NCBI GenBank assembly: GCA_036154955.1
Contig: JAYZWL010000016.1
Coordinates: 43,014 to 107,013, forward strand
Length of the DNA stretch: 64,000 nucleotides
Reading direction: 5' to 3'
Source of the DNA: Albimonas sp036154955
GTDB taxonomy: Bacteria > Pseudomonadota > Alphaproteobacteria > Rhodobacterales > Rhodobacteraceae
The notes under the pieces are model-generated. The model saw nothing but the letters and a program-made list of their open reading frames with translations. It was not told the DNA's origin and searched no databases. Position numbers and translations under genes: made by a program. Shown here piece after piece: positions 16,191 to 24,111 of this stretch. How positions within the stretch are numbered: the first letter of the stretch is position 1; every line of letters begins with the position of its first letter.

Positions 16191-17360
16191 ATGCAGACCG
16201 CCATTCGTTTCGACCCCGAGCGCCTTCCTCCCCGCACCCGCGAACTGCGCGAGGAGGTCCGCGACTTCCTGAAGTCCGAGGCCGACGCCGGCACCTTCGA
16301 TCCGGCCCGCGCCTACAAGTCCCGCGGCTTCGACCGCGGCTTCTCCCGCCGGGTCGCGGCCAAGGGCTGGATCGGCCTGACCTGGCCGAAGAAATACGGC
16401 GGGCAGGAGCGCAGCTTCCTCGACCGCTACGTGGTGTCGGAGGAGTTCACCGCCGCCTGCGCGCCGGTCGGCTGCCATTTCGTCGCCGACCGCCAGTCGG
16501 GTCCGGTCATCATCCGCTACGCCAAGGAAGAGATCAAAGAGGAGGTTCTCCCCAAGATCATCGCCGGCGAGGCCTGCTTCTGCATCGGCATGTCCGAGCC
16601 GGGCTCGGGGTCCGACCTCTTCGCGGCTTCGACCAAGGCGGAGAAGGTGGACGGCGGCTTCAAGGTCAACGGCACCAAGATCTGGACCTCCAACGCCCAC
16701 CGGGCCGACTACATGATCGGCCTCTTCCGCACCTCTCCGCCGACCAAGGAGAACCGTCGCCACGGGCTGACCCAGTTCCTGGTGGACATGAAGACGCCGG
16801 GCATCAAGTGCAGCCCGATCCGGAACATGGCCGGCGGAAGCGAGTTCAACGAGGTCCATTTCACTGACATGTTCCTGCCCGACAACGTCGTGCTGGGCGA
16901 GGTGGACGGGGCCTGGAAGCAGGCGACCTCGGAGCTGGCCTACGAGCGGTCGGGGCCGGAGCGGTTCCTCGACACCTTCTTCGTGCTGACCGCGATGATG
17001 AAGGTGCTGGGCGAGAGCCCCGACCCCCGCACCGCCGAAAGCCTCGGGCGGCTGGTGGCGCAGCTCCACACCATGCGGCGCATGTCGGTGTCGGTGGCCG
17101 GGATGCTGGAGCAGGGCAAGGAGCCGGTGCTCGAAGCCTCCATCGTCAAGGACCTCGGCACGATCTGGGAGCAGGCGCTGCCGGGCAAGGCCCGCGACAT
17201 CGCCGCCTTCCATGACGGCGCGGCCCCGCTGGGCGCCAACGCGCCGAGCTTCGAGGACGTGCTCGACTACGCGACCCTGGTCGCGCCCAAGCTGACCATC
17301 CAGGGCGGCACCACCGAGATCCTGCGCGGCATCATCGCCCGCGGCCTCGGCCTGCGCTGA
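16191..17360 (+). CDS. Acyl-CoA dehydrogenase family protein, second of a pair
   Basis: A 389-residue acyl-CoA dehydrogenase that would oxidise an acyl-CoA to a 2-enoyl-CoA, passing electrons to ETF. It shows the FAD-domain segment GMSEPGSGSDLFAA, the second beta-domain motif GTKIWTSNAHRADY and the C-terminal end QGGTTEILRGIIARGLGL. The Glu of the usual YEGTxE catalytic motif is replaced by Gly, so the base must lie elsewhere or on the partner subunit. It follows the 358-residue protein by 15 bp with a GAAGGAG site. The pair plus the downstream CoA ligase and crotonase form one catabolic operon. Confidence 0.9.
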   Translation: MQTAIRFDPERLPPRTRELREEVRDFLKSEADAGTFDPARAYKSRGFDRGFSRRVAAKGWIGLTWPKKYGGQERSFLDRYVVSEEFTAACAPVGCHFVADRQSGPVIIRYAKEEIKEEVLPKIIAGEACFCIGMSEPGSGSDLFAASTKAEKVDGGFKVNGTKIWTSNAHRADYMIGLFRTSPPTKENRRHGLTQFLVDMKTPGIKCSPIRNMAGGSEFNEVHFTDMFLPDNVVLGEVDGAWKQATSELAYERSGPERFLDTFFVLTAMMKVLGESPDPRTAESLGRLVAQLHTMRRMSVSVAGMLEQGKEPVLEASIVKDLGTIWEQALPGKARDIAAFHDGAAPLGANAPSFEDVLDYATLVAPKLTIQGGTTEILRGIIARGLGLR

Positions 17361-17430
17361 TCCCGCCGCCCCCGACCCCGCCAGCGCGCAGGGGCCGGGG
17401 GCGTCCCGCCCGACCAGACACCCGGACTCC

Positions 17431-19590
17431 ATGAACCAGATGACCCCTGCGCCGAAGCCCGATCTTCGGGCCCTGTTCGACCCGAAATCCATCGCGGTGA
17501 TCGGCGCCTCCAACGACACCGCGAAAATCCCCGGCATGACGCTGGAAAGCCTGCTCAAGCACAAGACCGACGCAAGCGTGCCGGTCTACCCGGTGCACCC
17601 CAAGCTGCCCGAGGTGCAGGGGCTGAAGGCCTATCCGTCGGTCGAGGCGGTGGTCGAGGCGACGGGCGCGGCCCCCGAACTCGCCATCATCGTGATCCCC
17701 GCCAAGGCGGTGCCCGACATGCTGGAGGGCTGCGCCCAGGCCGGCGTGCGGGCCGCGATCATCATCACCTCCGGCTTCGCGGAGGAGCAGGGGGAGGAGG
17801 GCGCCGCCCTCCAGGCCCGGGTGCAGGAGACGATCCGCCGGCACGGGCTCGCCGTGCTGGGGCCGAACGCGCAGGGCTACGCCAATTTCGCCCGGGCGCT
17901 GTGCTGCACCTTCTCGCCGGCCGTGCGGCTGGCCACCGATCCGCTGATCCCCGAGTGGTGCGAGGACGGGGGGCGCATCTCGGTCGTCGCCCAGTCCGGG
18001 GCGCTGGGCTTCTCGCTCTACGACACCGGGCGGCTGAAGGAGCTGCCTTACCGCTTCGTGGTGACGACGGGGAACGAGGCCGGGGTCTCGGCCTTCGACG
18101 TGGTGGACCATCTGCTGGACGAGGGCGGCACGCAGGTCTTCGTCATGTTCCTCGAAGGCATCCGGGACGCCGCCCGCTTCCGGCAGGTGGCCGAGCGGGC
18201 GCTGCGCGAGGGCAAGCCGCTGGTGGTGGCCAAGGTCGGCATGTCGGCGGCGGCCGAACGCTCCGCCGCCTCGCATACCGGGGCGCTGGCCGGGTCCTGG
18301 CGGGCCAACAAGGCGATGTTCGACGCCTATGGCGTGACCCTGGTCGAGAGCCATGAGGAGCTGATCGACGTCGCCGCCGCCTTCATGGTCAACCGCCACC
18401 GCCTGCCCAAGGGGCGGGGCGTCGGCATCCCCACCTCCTCCGGCGGCGCCGGGGGCTGGACCGCGGACGGCTGCGCCGCCGCCGGGCTGGAGGTGCCGGA
18501 GCTGGAGCCGGAGGCGCGGGCGCGCATCGACGAGTTCCTGCCGCCCTACGGCTCCTCGGTGAACCCGGTGGACGGGACCGCGCAGGCCATCGGGCTGATC
18601 GGCAATTCCGAGCTGACCCGCCTGACCGCGCTGTCGGAGCGGGTCCACGGCATCGTCGGCGTGACCTCCGCCATCAACGCGGCCGCCTTCCTCAAGGAAG
18701 GGGACAATTTCCCCAAGGTCGGCCGGGAGCTGGAAAAACCCATCTGCTACTGGTCCTATACCCGCCCGAGCCGGGAGACCTTCGCGCTGTTCGCGAAGTC
18801 GGGCTGGGCGCTGTCGACCAATGTGCGCCACTCGACCCGCGCCATGGCCGCGATGTGCGCCTATGCGGAGGCCAAGGCCCGCTTCCGTCCGCCGCTCGTC
18901 GCCGACGCGGTCCCGGCGGAGGGCGAGATCGAGACGATGACCGAGCGCGACGCCAAGGCCTGGCTGCATGAGGCGGGCGTGGGCGGAGCGCCGGGCGGGC
19001 TCGCGACCTCGGCGGCGGAGGCCGCAAGCCTCGCCGCCGCGCTGGGCCGGCCCGCCGCGCTCAAGATCCAGTCGCCCGACATCCCCCACAAGACCGAGGC
19101 CGGGGGCGTGTCGCTGGGCGTGGCGGCGGACGCCGCCGCGGACGAATACGCGGCGCTGCTGGCCCGCGTGAAGGCCCACGCCCCGGACGCCCGCATCGAG
19201 GGCGTCTTGGTCGAACCCATGGCCCCCGGCGGAACCCAGATGCTGCTGGGCGTCACCCGCGACCCGCTGTTCGGCCCGATGCTGCTGGTCGGCGCCGGCG
19301 GCATCTACGCCGAAGTGCTGGACGACGTGGCCCTGTCGCCGCTGGTCGACGACGAGGACGCGGCGCTGCGGCTGCTCAAGGGTCTCAAGACCTGGCCCCT
19401 GCTCGACGGCGCGCGCGGGCAGGCCAGGGCCGACGTGCCGGCGCTGGTCAAGCTGATGCTGGCGCTTTGCCGCTTTGTGTCCGACAATGCCGCGCGCATA
19501 GAAGAGATCGACCTCAATCCGGTCGTGGCGCATGAGGCGGGGCAGGGGGTTTCGGTCCTCGACGCGCTCGTCCTGCGCCGCGCCGGCTGA
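17431..19590 (+). CDS. NDP-forming acyl-CoA synthetase (acetate--CoA ligase family)
   Basis: A 719-residue single-chain ligase of the ADP-forming acyl-CoA synthetase superfamily. It has a CoA-binding Rossmann domain (about 9-140, LFDPKSIAVIGAS), succinyl-CoA-synthetase-like flavodoxin domains with AQSGALGFSLYD and the phosphohistidine-loop-like SHTGALAGS (His276), and a C-terminal ATP-grasp domain (about 490-719, PAALKIQSPDIPHKTEAGGV). It would activate a carboxylic acid with ATP, releasing ADP and phosphate. The acid substrate is unknown but the operon suggests a branched or cyclic acid. Confidence 0.88.
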   Translation: MNQMTPAPKPDLRALFDPKSIAVIGASNDTAKIPGMTLESLLKHKTDASVPVYPVHPKLPEVQGLKAYPSVEAVVEATGAAPELAIIVIPAKAVPDMLEGCAQAGVRAAIIITSGFAEEQGEEGAALQARVQETIRRHGLAVLGPNAQGYANFARALCCTFSPAVRLATDPLIPEWCEDGGRISVVAQSGALGFSLYDTGRLKELPYRFVVTTGNEAGVSAFDVVDHLLDEGGTQVFVMFLEGIRDAARFRQVAERALREGKPLVVAKVGMSAAAERSAASHTGALAGSWRANKAMFDAYGVTLVESHEELIDVAAAFMVNRHRLPKGRGVGIPTSSGGAGGWTADGCAAAGLEVPELEPEARARIDEFLPPYGSSVNPVDGTAQAIGLIGNSELTRLTALSERVHGIVGVTSAINAAAFLKEGDNFPKVGRELEKPICYWSYTRPSRETFALFAKSGWALSTNVRHSTRAMAAMCAYAEAKARFRPPLVADAVPAEGEIETMTERDAKAWLHEAGVGGAPGGLATSAAEAASLAAALGRPAALKIQSPDIPHKTEAGGVSLGVAADAAADEYAALLARVKAHAPDARIEGVLVEPMAPGGTQMLLGVTRDPLFGPMLLVGAGGIYAEVLDDVALSPLVDDEDAALRLLKGLKTWPLLDGARGQARADVPALVKLMLALCRFVSDNAARIEEIDLNPVVAHEAGQGVSVLDALVLRRAG

Positions 19591-19618
19591 CAAGAACCCT
19601 GAACTGGGAGGACCCGAC

Positions 19619-20437
19619 ATGCCCAAGGACTTTTCCGCTTCCGAACTCGGCATCGACATCAAGGACTACGTCGCCACCGTCGAGATCCGCCGTCCGCCGC
19701 TGAACTTCTTCGACTTCGAGCTGATCCGCGAGATCGCCGACGTCTACGAGGCGCTGGACGAGCGCGACGACGTCCGCTCGATCATGCTCTGCGCCGACGG
19801 CAAGGCGTTCTGCGCGGGCGCCGACTTCTCGTCCCGCTCCGACGCGCAGCTGGAAACCGACGACGCGCCGGGCGAGAAGTCCAAGGTCGACGACGAGGGC
19901 GTGCAGCACCTCTATGTCGAGGCGACGCGCATCTTCGACTGCAAGAAGCCGACGGTGGCCTGCGTGCATGGCGCGGCGATCGGCGGGGGCCTCGGGCTCG
20001 CGGTGTCGGCCGACTTCCGCGTCGCCTCGCCCGAGGCGCGCTTCGCGGCCAACTTCACCCGGCTGGGCTTCCACCCGGGCTTCGGGCTGACCCACACCCT
20101 GCCGCTGATCGTCGGCCGGCAGAACGCCAACCTGGTGTTCATGACCTCGCGCCGCTTCACCGGCGAGGACGCCTACAAGATGGGCCTCGCCGACGTGCTG
20201 GTTCCCGCCTCGGAGGTCCGTCAGGCCGCCTGGGACCTGGCGCGGGAGATCGCGATCAACTCGCCGCTGGGCACCGTCTCCACCCGCGCGACCATGCGCC
20301 AGGGGCTGGCCAAGGCGGTGAAGGCCGCCACGGACCACGAGCTGGAGGAGCAGGTGCGCCTGCGCAAGACCAAGGACTTCAAGGAAGGCGTGCGCGCCAC
20401 CGCGGCGCGCGAGATCCCCAACTTCATCGGGGCCTGA
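19619..20437 (+). CDS. Enoyl-CoA hydratase/isomerase (crotonase) family protein
   Basis: A 272-residue crotonase-fold protein. The first oxyanion-hole segment is CAGADFSSRSD and the second is HGAAIGGGLGLAVSADFRVAS, both well kept. The segment that normally carries the first catalytic Glu (PExxLG) reads NFTRLG here, so simple hydration of enoyl-CoA is not assured; isomerase, hydrolase or C-C lyase activity is possible. ATG 19619 has a GGGAGG ribosome site and lies 28 bp after the ligase stop. It is the fourth gene of the 15.1-21.4 kb operon. Confidence 0.85.
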   Translation: MPKDFSASELGIDIKDYVATVEIRRPPLNFFDFELIREIADVYEALDERDDVRSIMLCADGKAFCAGADFSSRSDAQLETDDAPGEKSKVDDEGVQHLYVEATRIFDCKKPTVACVHGAAIGGGLGLAVSADFRVASPEARFAANFTRLGFHPGFGLTHTLPLIVGRQNANLVFMTSRRFTGEDAYKMGLADVLVPASEVRQAAWDLAREIAINSPLGTVSTRATMRQGLAKAVKAATDHELEEQVRLRKTKDFKEGVRATAAREIPNFIGA

Positions 20438-20501
20438 TCGCGTCCAGCCAAGACCGGGGGCGGCGTCCGCGCCGCCCCCTTCCCGCGCCAGGAGCCCCGC
20501 C

Positions 20502-21392
20502 ATGTCCGCCGATCCCCTTCTGCCCCCCGTGTTCCGCGTCGGCGATGTGGAGGTGATCCGCGTCATCGAGATCCTCGCCCCCTTCCGCCTGCCCGAAGAG
20601 ACCTGGCCCGAAAGCGCCGAAGAGGTGCGCGCGGCCCTGGACGCGCTGGGCGACGACCTGCCCGAGGGGTTGATCGACCCCGAGACCGGCATGGTGATTC
20701 TCGCCATCCAGACCTATGTGCTCAAGACCGCGCGGCGGACCATCGTGGTCGACACCTGCGTGGGCTGCGACAAGACCTATCCCTCGATCCCCGCCTGGCA
20801 TCAGCGCACCAACCGCTCCTGGCTGGCGCGCATGGCGGCGGCGGGGGTTGCGCCGGAAAGCGTGGACTACGTGCTCTGCACCCATCTGCACGGCGACCAT
20901 GTGGGCTGGAACACGCAGCTTCTGGACGGGCGCTGGGTCCCGACCTTCCCGAACGCCACCTATCTGATGACCTCGGTGGACGAGGCCTATGTGAAGCAGG
21001 CCCGCCCCGCCACCTGGGCCGAAAGCGTGAACCCGGTGATCGAGGCCGGGCAGGCGCGGCTGGTGGAGACCGACTACGCGCTGGACGACGAGGTGTGGCT
21101 GGAGCCGACGCCGGGGCATACGCCGGGCCATGTGGCGGTGCGGATCAAGTCGAACGGGGAGGAGGCGGTGCTGACCGGCGACACCTTCCATTCGCCGCTG
21201 CAATGTCGCTTCCCCGACTGGCGCTTCTTCTCCGACGACGATCCGGCGCGGGCGGTGATCACGCGGCGGGCGCTGTTCGAATCGCTGGCCGAATCCGGGC
21301 GGCTGGTGCTGCCCGCCCATTTCCCGCCGCCGACGGTGGGATGGGTCACGGTCGAGGGCGACGCCTTCGGGTTCCGCTACAAGGCGTTCTGA
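20502..21392 (+). CDS. Metallo-beta-lactamase-fold hydrolase
   Basis: A 296-residue MBL-fold protein with the two-zinc signature HLHGDHVGW (about 129-137), a later His in GHTPGHVAV, the Asp of TGDTFHSPLQ and a C-terminal His (LPAHFPPPTVG). Proteins of this subgroup are thioesterase-, lactonase- or ester-hydrolase-like. No signal peptide is present. Its place at the end of an acyl-CoA operon suggests that it hydrolyses a CoA thioester or a lactone intermediate. This is inference from context. Confidence 0.85.
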   Translation: MSADPLLPPVFRVGDVEVIRVIEILAPFRLPEETWPESAEEVRAALDALGDDLPEGLIDPETGMVILAIQTYVLKTARRTIVVDTCVGCDKTYPSIPAWHQRTNRSWLARMAAAGVAPESVDYVLCTHLHGDHVGWNTQLLDGRWVPTFPNATYLMTSVDEAYVKQARPATWAESVNPVIEAGQARLVETDYALDDEVWLEPTPGHTPGHVAVRIKSNGEEAVLTGDTFHSPLQCRFPDWRFFSDDDPARAVITRRALFESLAESGRLVLPAHFPPPTVGWVTVEGDAFGFRYKAF

Positions 21393-21726
21393 AGGCTGGA
21401 AATCCGGGGCGGCTGCGTCCGTGGCGCGCAGCCTGCGGAAACGCCTTCTTTCCGACAAAAGTTTCAAACTAGTATTGCTGCACGCGACCCGGCCGTCCTC
21501 TGGGGAGGCGGACGGGGAAGGCGCCGTGCTGCGGTCCTGGTCCGACCCTGCGCGGTGCGCCGGGCTCGTCGGCCGCCCGCGTCCGCCTGGTGGCGCGGGC
21601 GCGCGGCGCGCCGCGGGTCCGGCCGTGGCCCGCGCCGGGAGGCGAGGGGCACGGGACGCGGGCCGGACTTGGGAGGGTCCGGCCCGCGACCCGCCGGGCG
21701 CCGCGGCGGGCGCCCGGCTTGTCCGC
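21393..21726. other. Gene-free gap between convergent operons
   Basis: This 334-bp region carries no convincing gene. Its clearest element is the perfect hairpin at 21658-21687. A short AT-containing stretch (21455-21480, AAAAGTTTCAAACTAGTATTG) has no obvious partner element. Confidence 0.5.
21658..21687. terminator. Bidirectional terminator hairpin
   Basis: GCGGGCCGGAC and GTCCGGCCCGC form a perfect 11-bp stem with an 8-nt loop, 40 bp beyond the stop of the minus-strand racemase gene and between convergent operons. There is no U-tract on either strand, so it may act with Rho or only protect 3' ends. Confidence 0.5.
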
Positions 21727-22854
21727 TCAGTTCAGCGCGCCGGCCTTGCGCAGTCCGGCGATCTCCTCCGCGGACATGCCGGCCTCGGCCAGCGCCGCGT
21801 CGGTGTCGGCCCCCATCGGGGTCGCCGGCCGCGGCGCCGCCCAGGGCGTGCGCCCGAAGCGGGGCGCGGGGGCGGGCTGGGCCTTGCCGGCGATCTCCAG
21901 ATACGCGCCGCGGGCGACGTTGTGGGGATGCGCCTCGGCCTCCGAGGGGGTCAGCACCGGCGCGATGCAGGCGTCGGTGCCTTCGAAGATCTCCATCCAC
22001 TGGTCGCGGGTCTTCGACTTGAAGACCCTGGCGTATTCCTCCGCCCGCGCCGCCCATGTGGCCTTGGAGGTCTGGTCCTTGCGGTGATCCTCCGGGAAGC
22101 CGCATTTCTCGACCATGATGGCGAAGAACTGCGGCTCCAGGCAGCCGACCGACAGGTATTTGCCGTCCGCCGTCTCGTAGCAGCGATAGTAGGAGGCGCC
22201 GCCGTCGAGCATGTTCGACTCGCGCTCCTCCACCCAGGACCCGGCGTTCATCAGGTTGCGGAAAATGCCGGTCATCGCCGACACGCCGTCGATCATGGCG
22301 CTGTCGATCACCTGGCCCTTGCCGGAGCGGGAGCGTTCCCACAGCGCGGACAGCACGCCGAAGATCAGGAACATGGTGCCGCCGCCGTAGTCGGCCACCA
22401 GGTTCAGCGGCGGGGTGGGCGGCTGGTCCTTGCGGCCCATCATGCCCAACGCCCCGGTCAGCGACAGGTAGTTGAGGTCATGGCCCGCCATCTGGCTCCA
22501 CGGCCCTTCCTGCCCCCAGCCGGTCATGCGGCCGTAGACGAGGCCCGGGTTGCGGGCGTGGCAGACCTCGGGGCCCAGGCCCATGCGCTCCATCACCCCG
22601 GGGCGGAAGCCCTCGATCAGCGCGTCGGCCCCCTCGATCAGCTTCAGCGCCGCCTCGACCCCGCCTGGGGTCTTGAGGTTCAGCGCCACCGAGCGCTTGC
22701 CGCGGTTGGCCACGTCCGTCGCCCGGTCGCCGCCGGAGGCGCGGTCGATGACGATCACATCCGCGCCCAGGTCGGCCATAAGCTGCCCGGCCAGCGGGCA
22801 CGGGCCGATGCCGGCCATTTCGATCAGTTTCAGTCCTTCGAGCGGTCCGGGCAT
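21727..22854 (-). CDS. Alpha-methylacyl-CoA racemase-like CaiB/BaiF protein
   Basis: A 375-residue family III CoA-transferase-fold protein. The two catalytic signatures of alpha-methylacyl-CoA racemase are visible: GHDLNYLSLTG (His) and GQVIDSAMIDG (Asp). The enzyme inverts 2-methylacyl-CoA esters so that (S)-specific acyl-CoA dehydrogenases can act, as in pristanic-acid and sterol side-chain breakdown. The ATG shares one base with the upstream acyl-CoA dehydrogenase stop (TGATG), so the two are coupled. A CoA transferase activity cannot be excluded, but the racemase motifs argue for epimerisation. Confidence 0.85.
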   Translation of the reverse strand: MPGPLEGLKLIEMAGIGPCPLAGQLMADLGADVIVIDRASGGDRATDVANRGKRSVALNLKTPGGVEAALKLIEGADALIEGFRPGVMERMGLGPEVCHARNPGLVYGRMTGWGQEGPWSQMAGHDLNYLSLTGALGMMGRKDQPPTPPLNLVADYGGGTMFLIFGVLSALWERSRSGKGQVIDSAMIDGVSAMTGIFRNLMNAGSWVEERESNMLDGGASYYRCYETADGKYLSVGCLEPQFFAIMVEKCGFPEDHRKDQTSKATWAARAEEYARVFKSKTRDQWMEIFEGTDACIAPVLTPSEAEAHPHNVARGAYLEIAGKAQPAPAPRFGRTPWAAPRPATPMGADTDAALAEAGMSAEEIAGLRKAGALN

Positions 22855-24011
22855 CAGTTGCGCTTCCTGTCGTCGAGACCAAGGCCGCGGCCGATGATCT
22901 CCTTCATGATTTCGGAGGACCCGGCGTAGATCCGGGCGACGCGGGTGTCGCGGAAGATCCGCGAGATCTCGTATTCCTCCATGAAGCCGGCGCCGCCGTG
23001 AAGCTGCACGCCCTGGTCCGCGACCTCGCAGACCAGCTCGGAGGAGACCAGCTTGATCGAGGCGGCCAGCTCGCCCGAAAGCTCGCCCTTCAGATGCGCC
23101 TTGGCGCAATGGTCGAGCAGCGCCCAGGCGGCGTCCAGCCGGGCCCGCAGGTCGGCCATCACGAAGCGCGAGTTCTGGAAGGTGCCGATCGGCCGGCCGA
23201 AGGCGCGGCGCTCCTTGATGAACTCCAGCGTGATGTTGAAGGCGTGCTCGGCCATCGACAGGTTGCCGACCGAGTTCACGATCCGCTCTTCGGCCAGGTT
23301 GCCCATCATCACCTTGAAGCCGCCGTCGGGGGCGCCCAGCACGTTCTCTTTGGGGATCTTCACGTCGTGGAAGAACAGCTCCGAGGTGTCCTGCGCCGGC
23401 TGGCCCAGCTTCTTGAGGTTGCGGCCGCGCTCGAACCCCTCCATGCCGCGCTCGACGATGAACAGGCCCACGGCGTGGGAGCGGGTGAGGTCGGTCTTGG
23501 CCGCGACCACCACCAGATCGGCGAGCTGGCCGTTGGAGATATAGGTCTTGGAGCCGTTGATGAGCCAGTGGTCGCCCTTGTCCTCGGCCCGGGTCTGGAT
23601 GCCGGCGACGTCGGAGCCCGCGCCCGGCTCGGTCATGGCGATGGCGAGGATGGTGTCCCCGGACACGCAGCCGGGCATGTACTTGTCGCGCTGCGCCTCG
23701 GTGCCGAACTTGTTGATGTAGGGCCCGACGATGCGGTTGTGCAGCTGGATGGCGAGGCCGGCGCCGGTCGGCCCCAGCTCCTCGATCAGGATCATGTCGT
23801 AGCGGAAATCGTCCAGCTCGACGCCGCCGTGCTTCTCGTCGGCGTACATGCACAGGAAGCCCTGCTCGCCGGCCGACTTCCAGACCTCGCGGTCCACGAT
23901 CCCTTCCTCGCGCCAGCGCGCCACATGGGGCGTCACGTTGGCGGCGATCCACTTCTTGACCGAGTCGCGGAACATCTCGTGGTCCGGCTCGTACAGGCTT
24001 CGCGCGATCAT
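22854..24011 (-). CDS. Acyl-CoA dehydrogenase, long-chain/LCAD-like
   Basis: A 385-residue acyl-CoA dehydrogenase with MTEPGAGSDVAGIQT in the FAD domain, GSKTYISNGQLADLVVVAAKT in the beta-domain, and a C-terminal VQLHGGAGFMEEYEISRIFRD segment. The end reads ARIYAGSSEIMKEIIGRGLG, as in long-chain dehydrogenases, where the catalytic Glu lies in an earlier helix instead of the YEGTxE position; Glu in the AEHAFNITLEF helix is a candidate. It is the third gene of the thiolase operon and directly precedes the racemase, fitting oxidation of 2-methylacyl-CoA. Confidence 0.9.
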   Translation of the reverse strand: MIARSLYEPDHEMFRDSVKKWIAANVTPHVARWREEGIVDREVWKSAGEQGFLCMYADEKHGGVELDDFRYDMILIEELGPTGAGLAIQLHNRIVGPYINKFGTEAQRDKYMPGCVSGDTILAIAMTEPGAGSDVAGIQTRAEDKGDHWLINGSKTYISNGQLADLVVVAAKTDLTRSHAVGLFIVERGMEGFERGRNLKKLGQPAQDTSELFFHDVKIPKENVLGAPDGGFKVMMGNLAEERIVNSVGNLSMAEHAFNITLEFIKERRAFGRPIGTFQNSRFVMADLRARLDAAWALLDHCAKAHLKGELSGELAASIKLVSSELVCEVADQGVQLHGGAGFMEEYEISRIFRDTRVARIYAGSSEIMKEIIGRGLGLDDRKRN

Positions 24012-24111
24012 GCTGGGTCCTCCCGGGGGGCGATTGTCTGGGATGCGCGACGGGCGCGCATGCGTCGACTCCCGGGCCGAAGGCCGGGAGCCGCGAATTG
24101 TCGGGGCCGGA

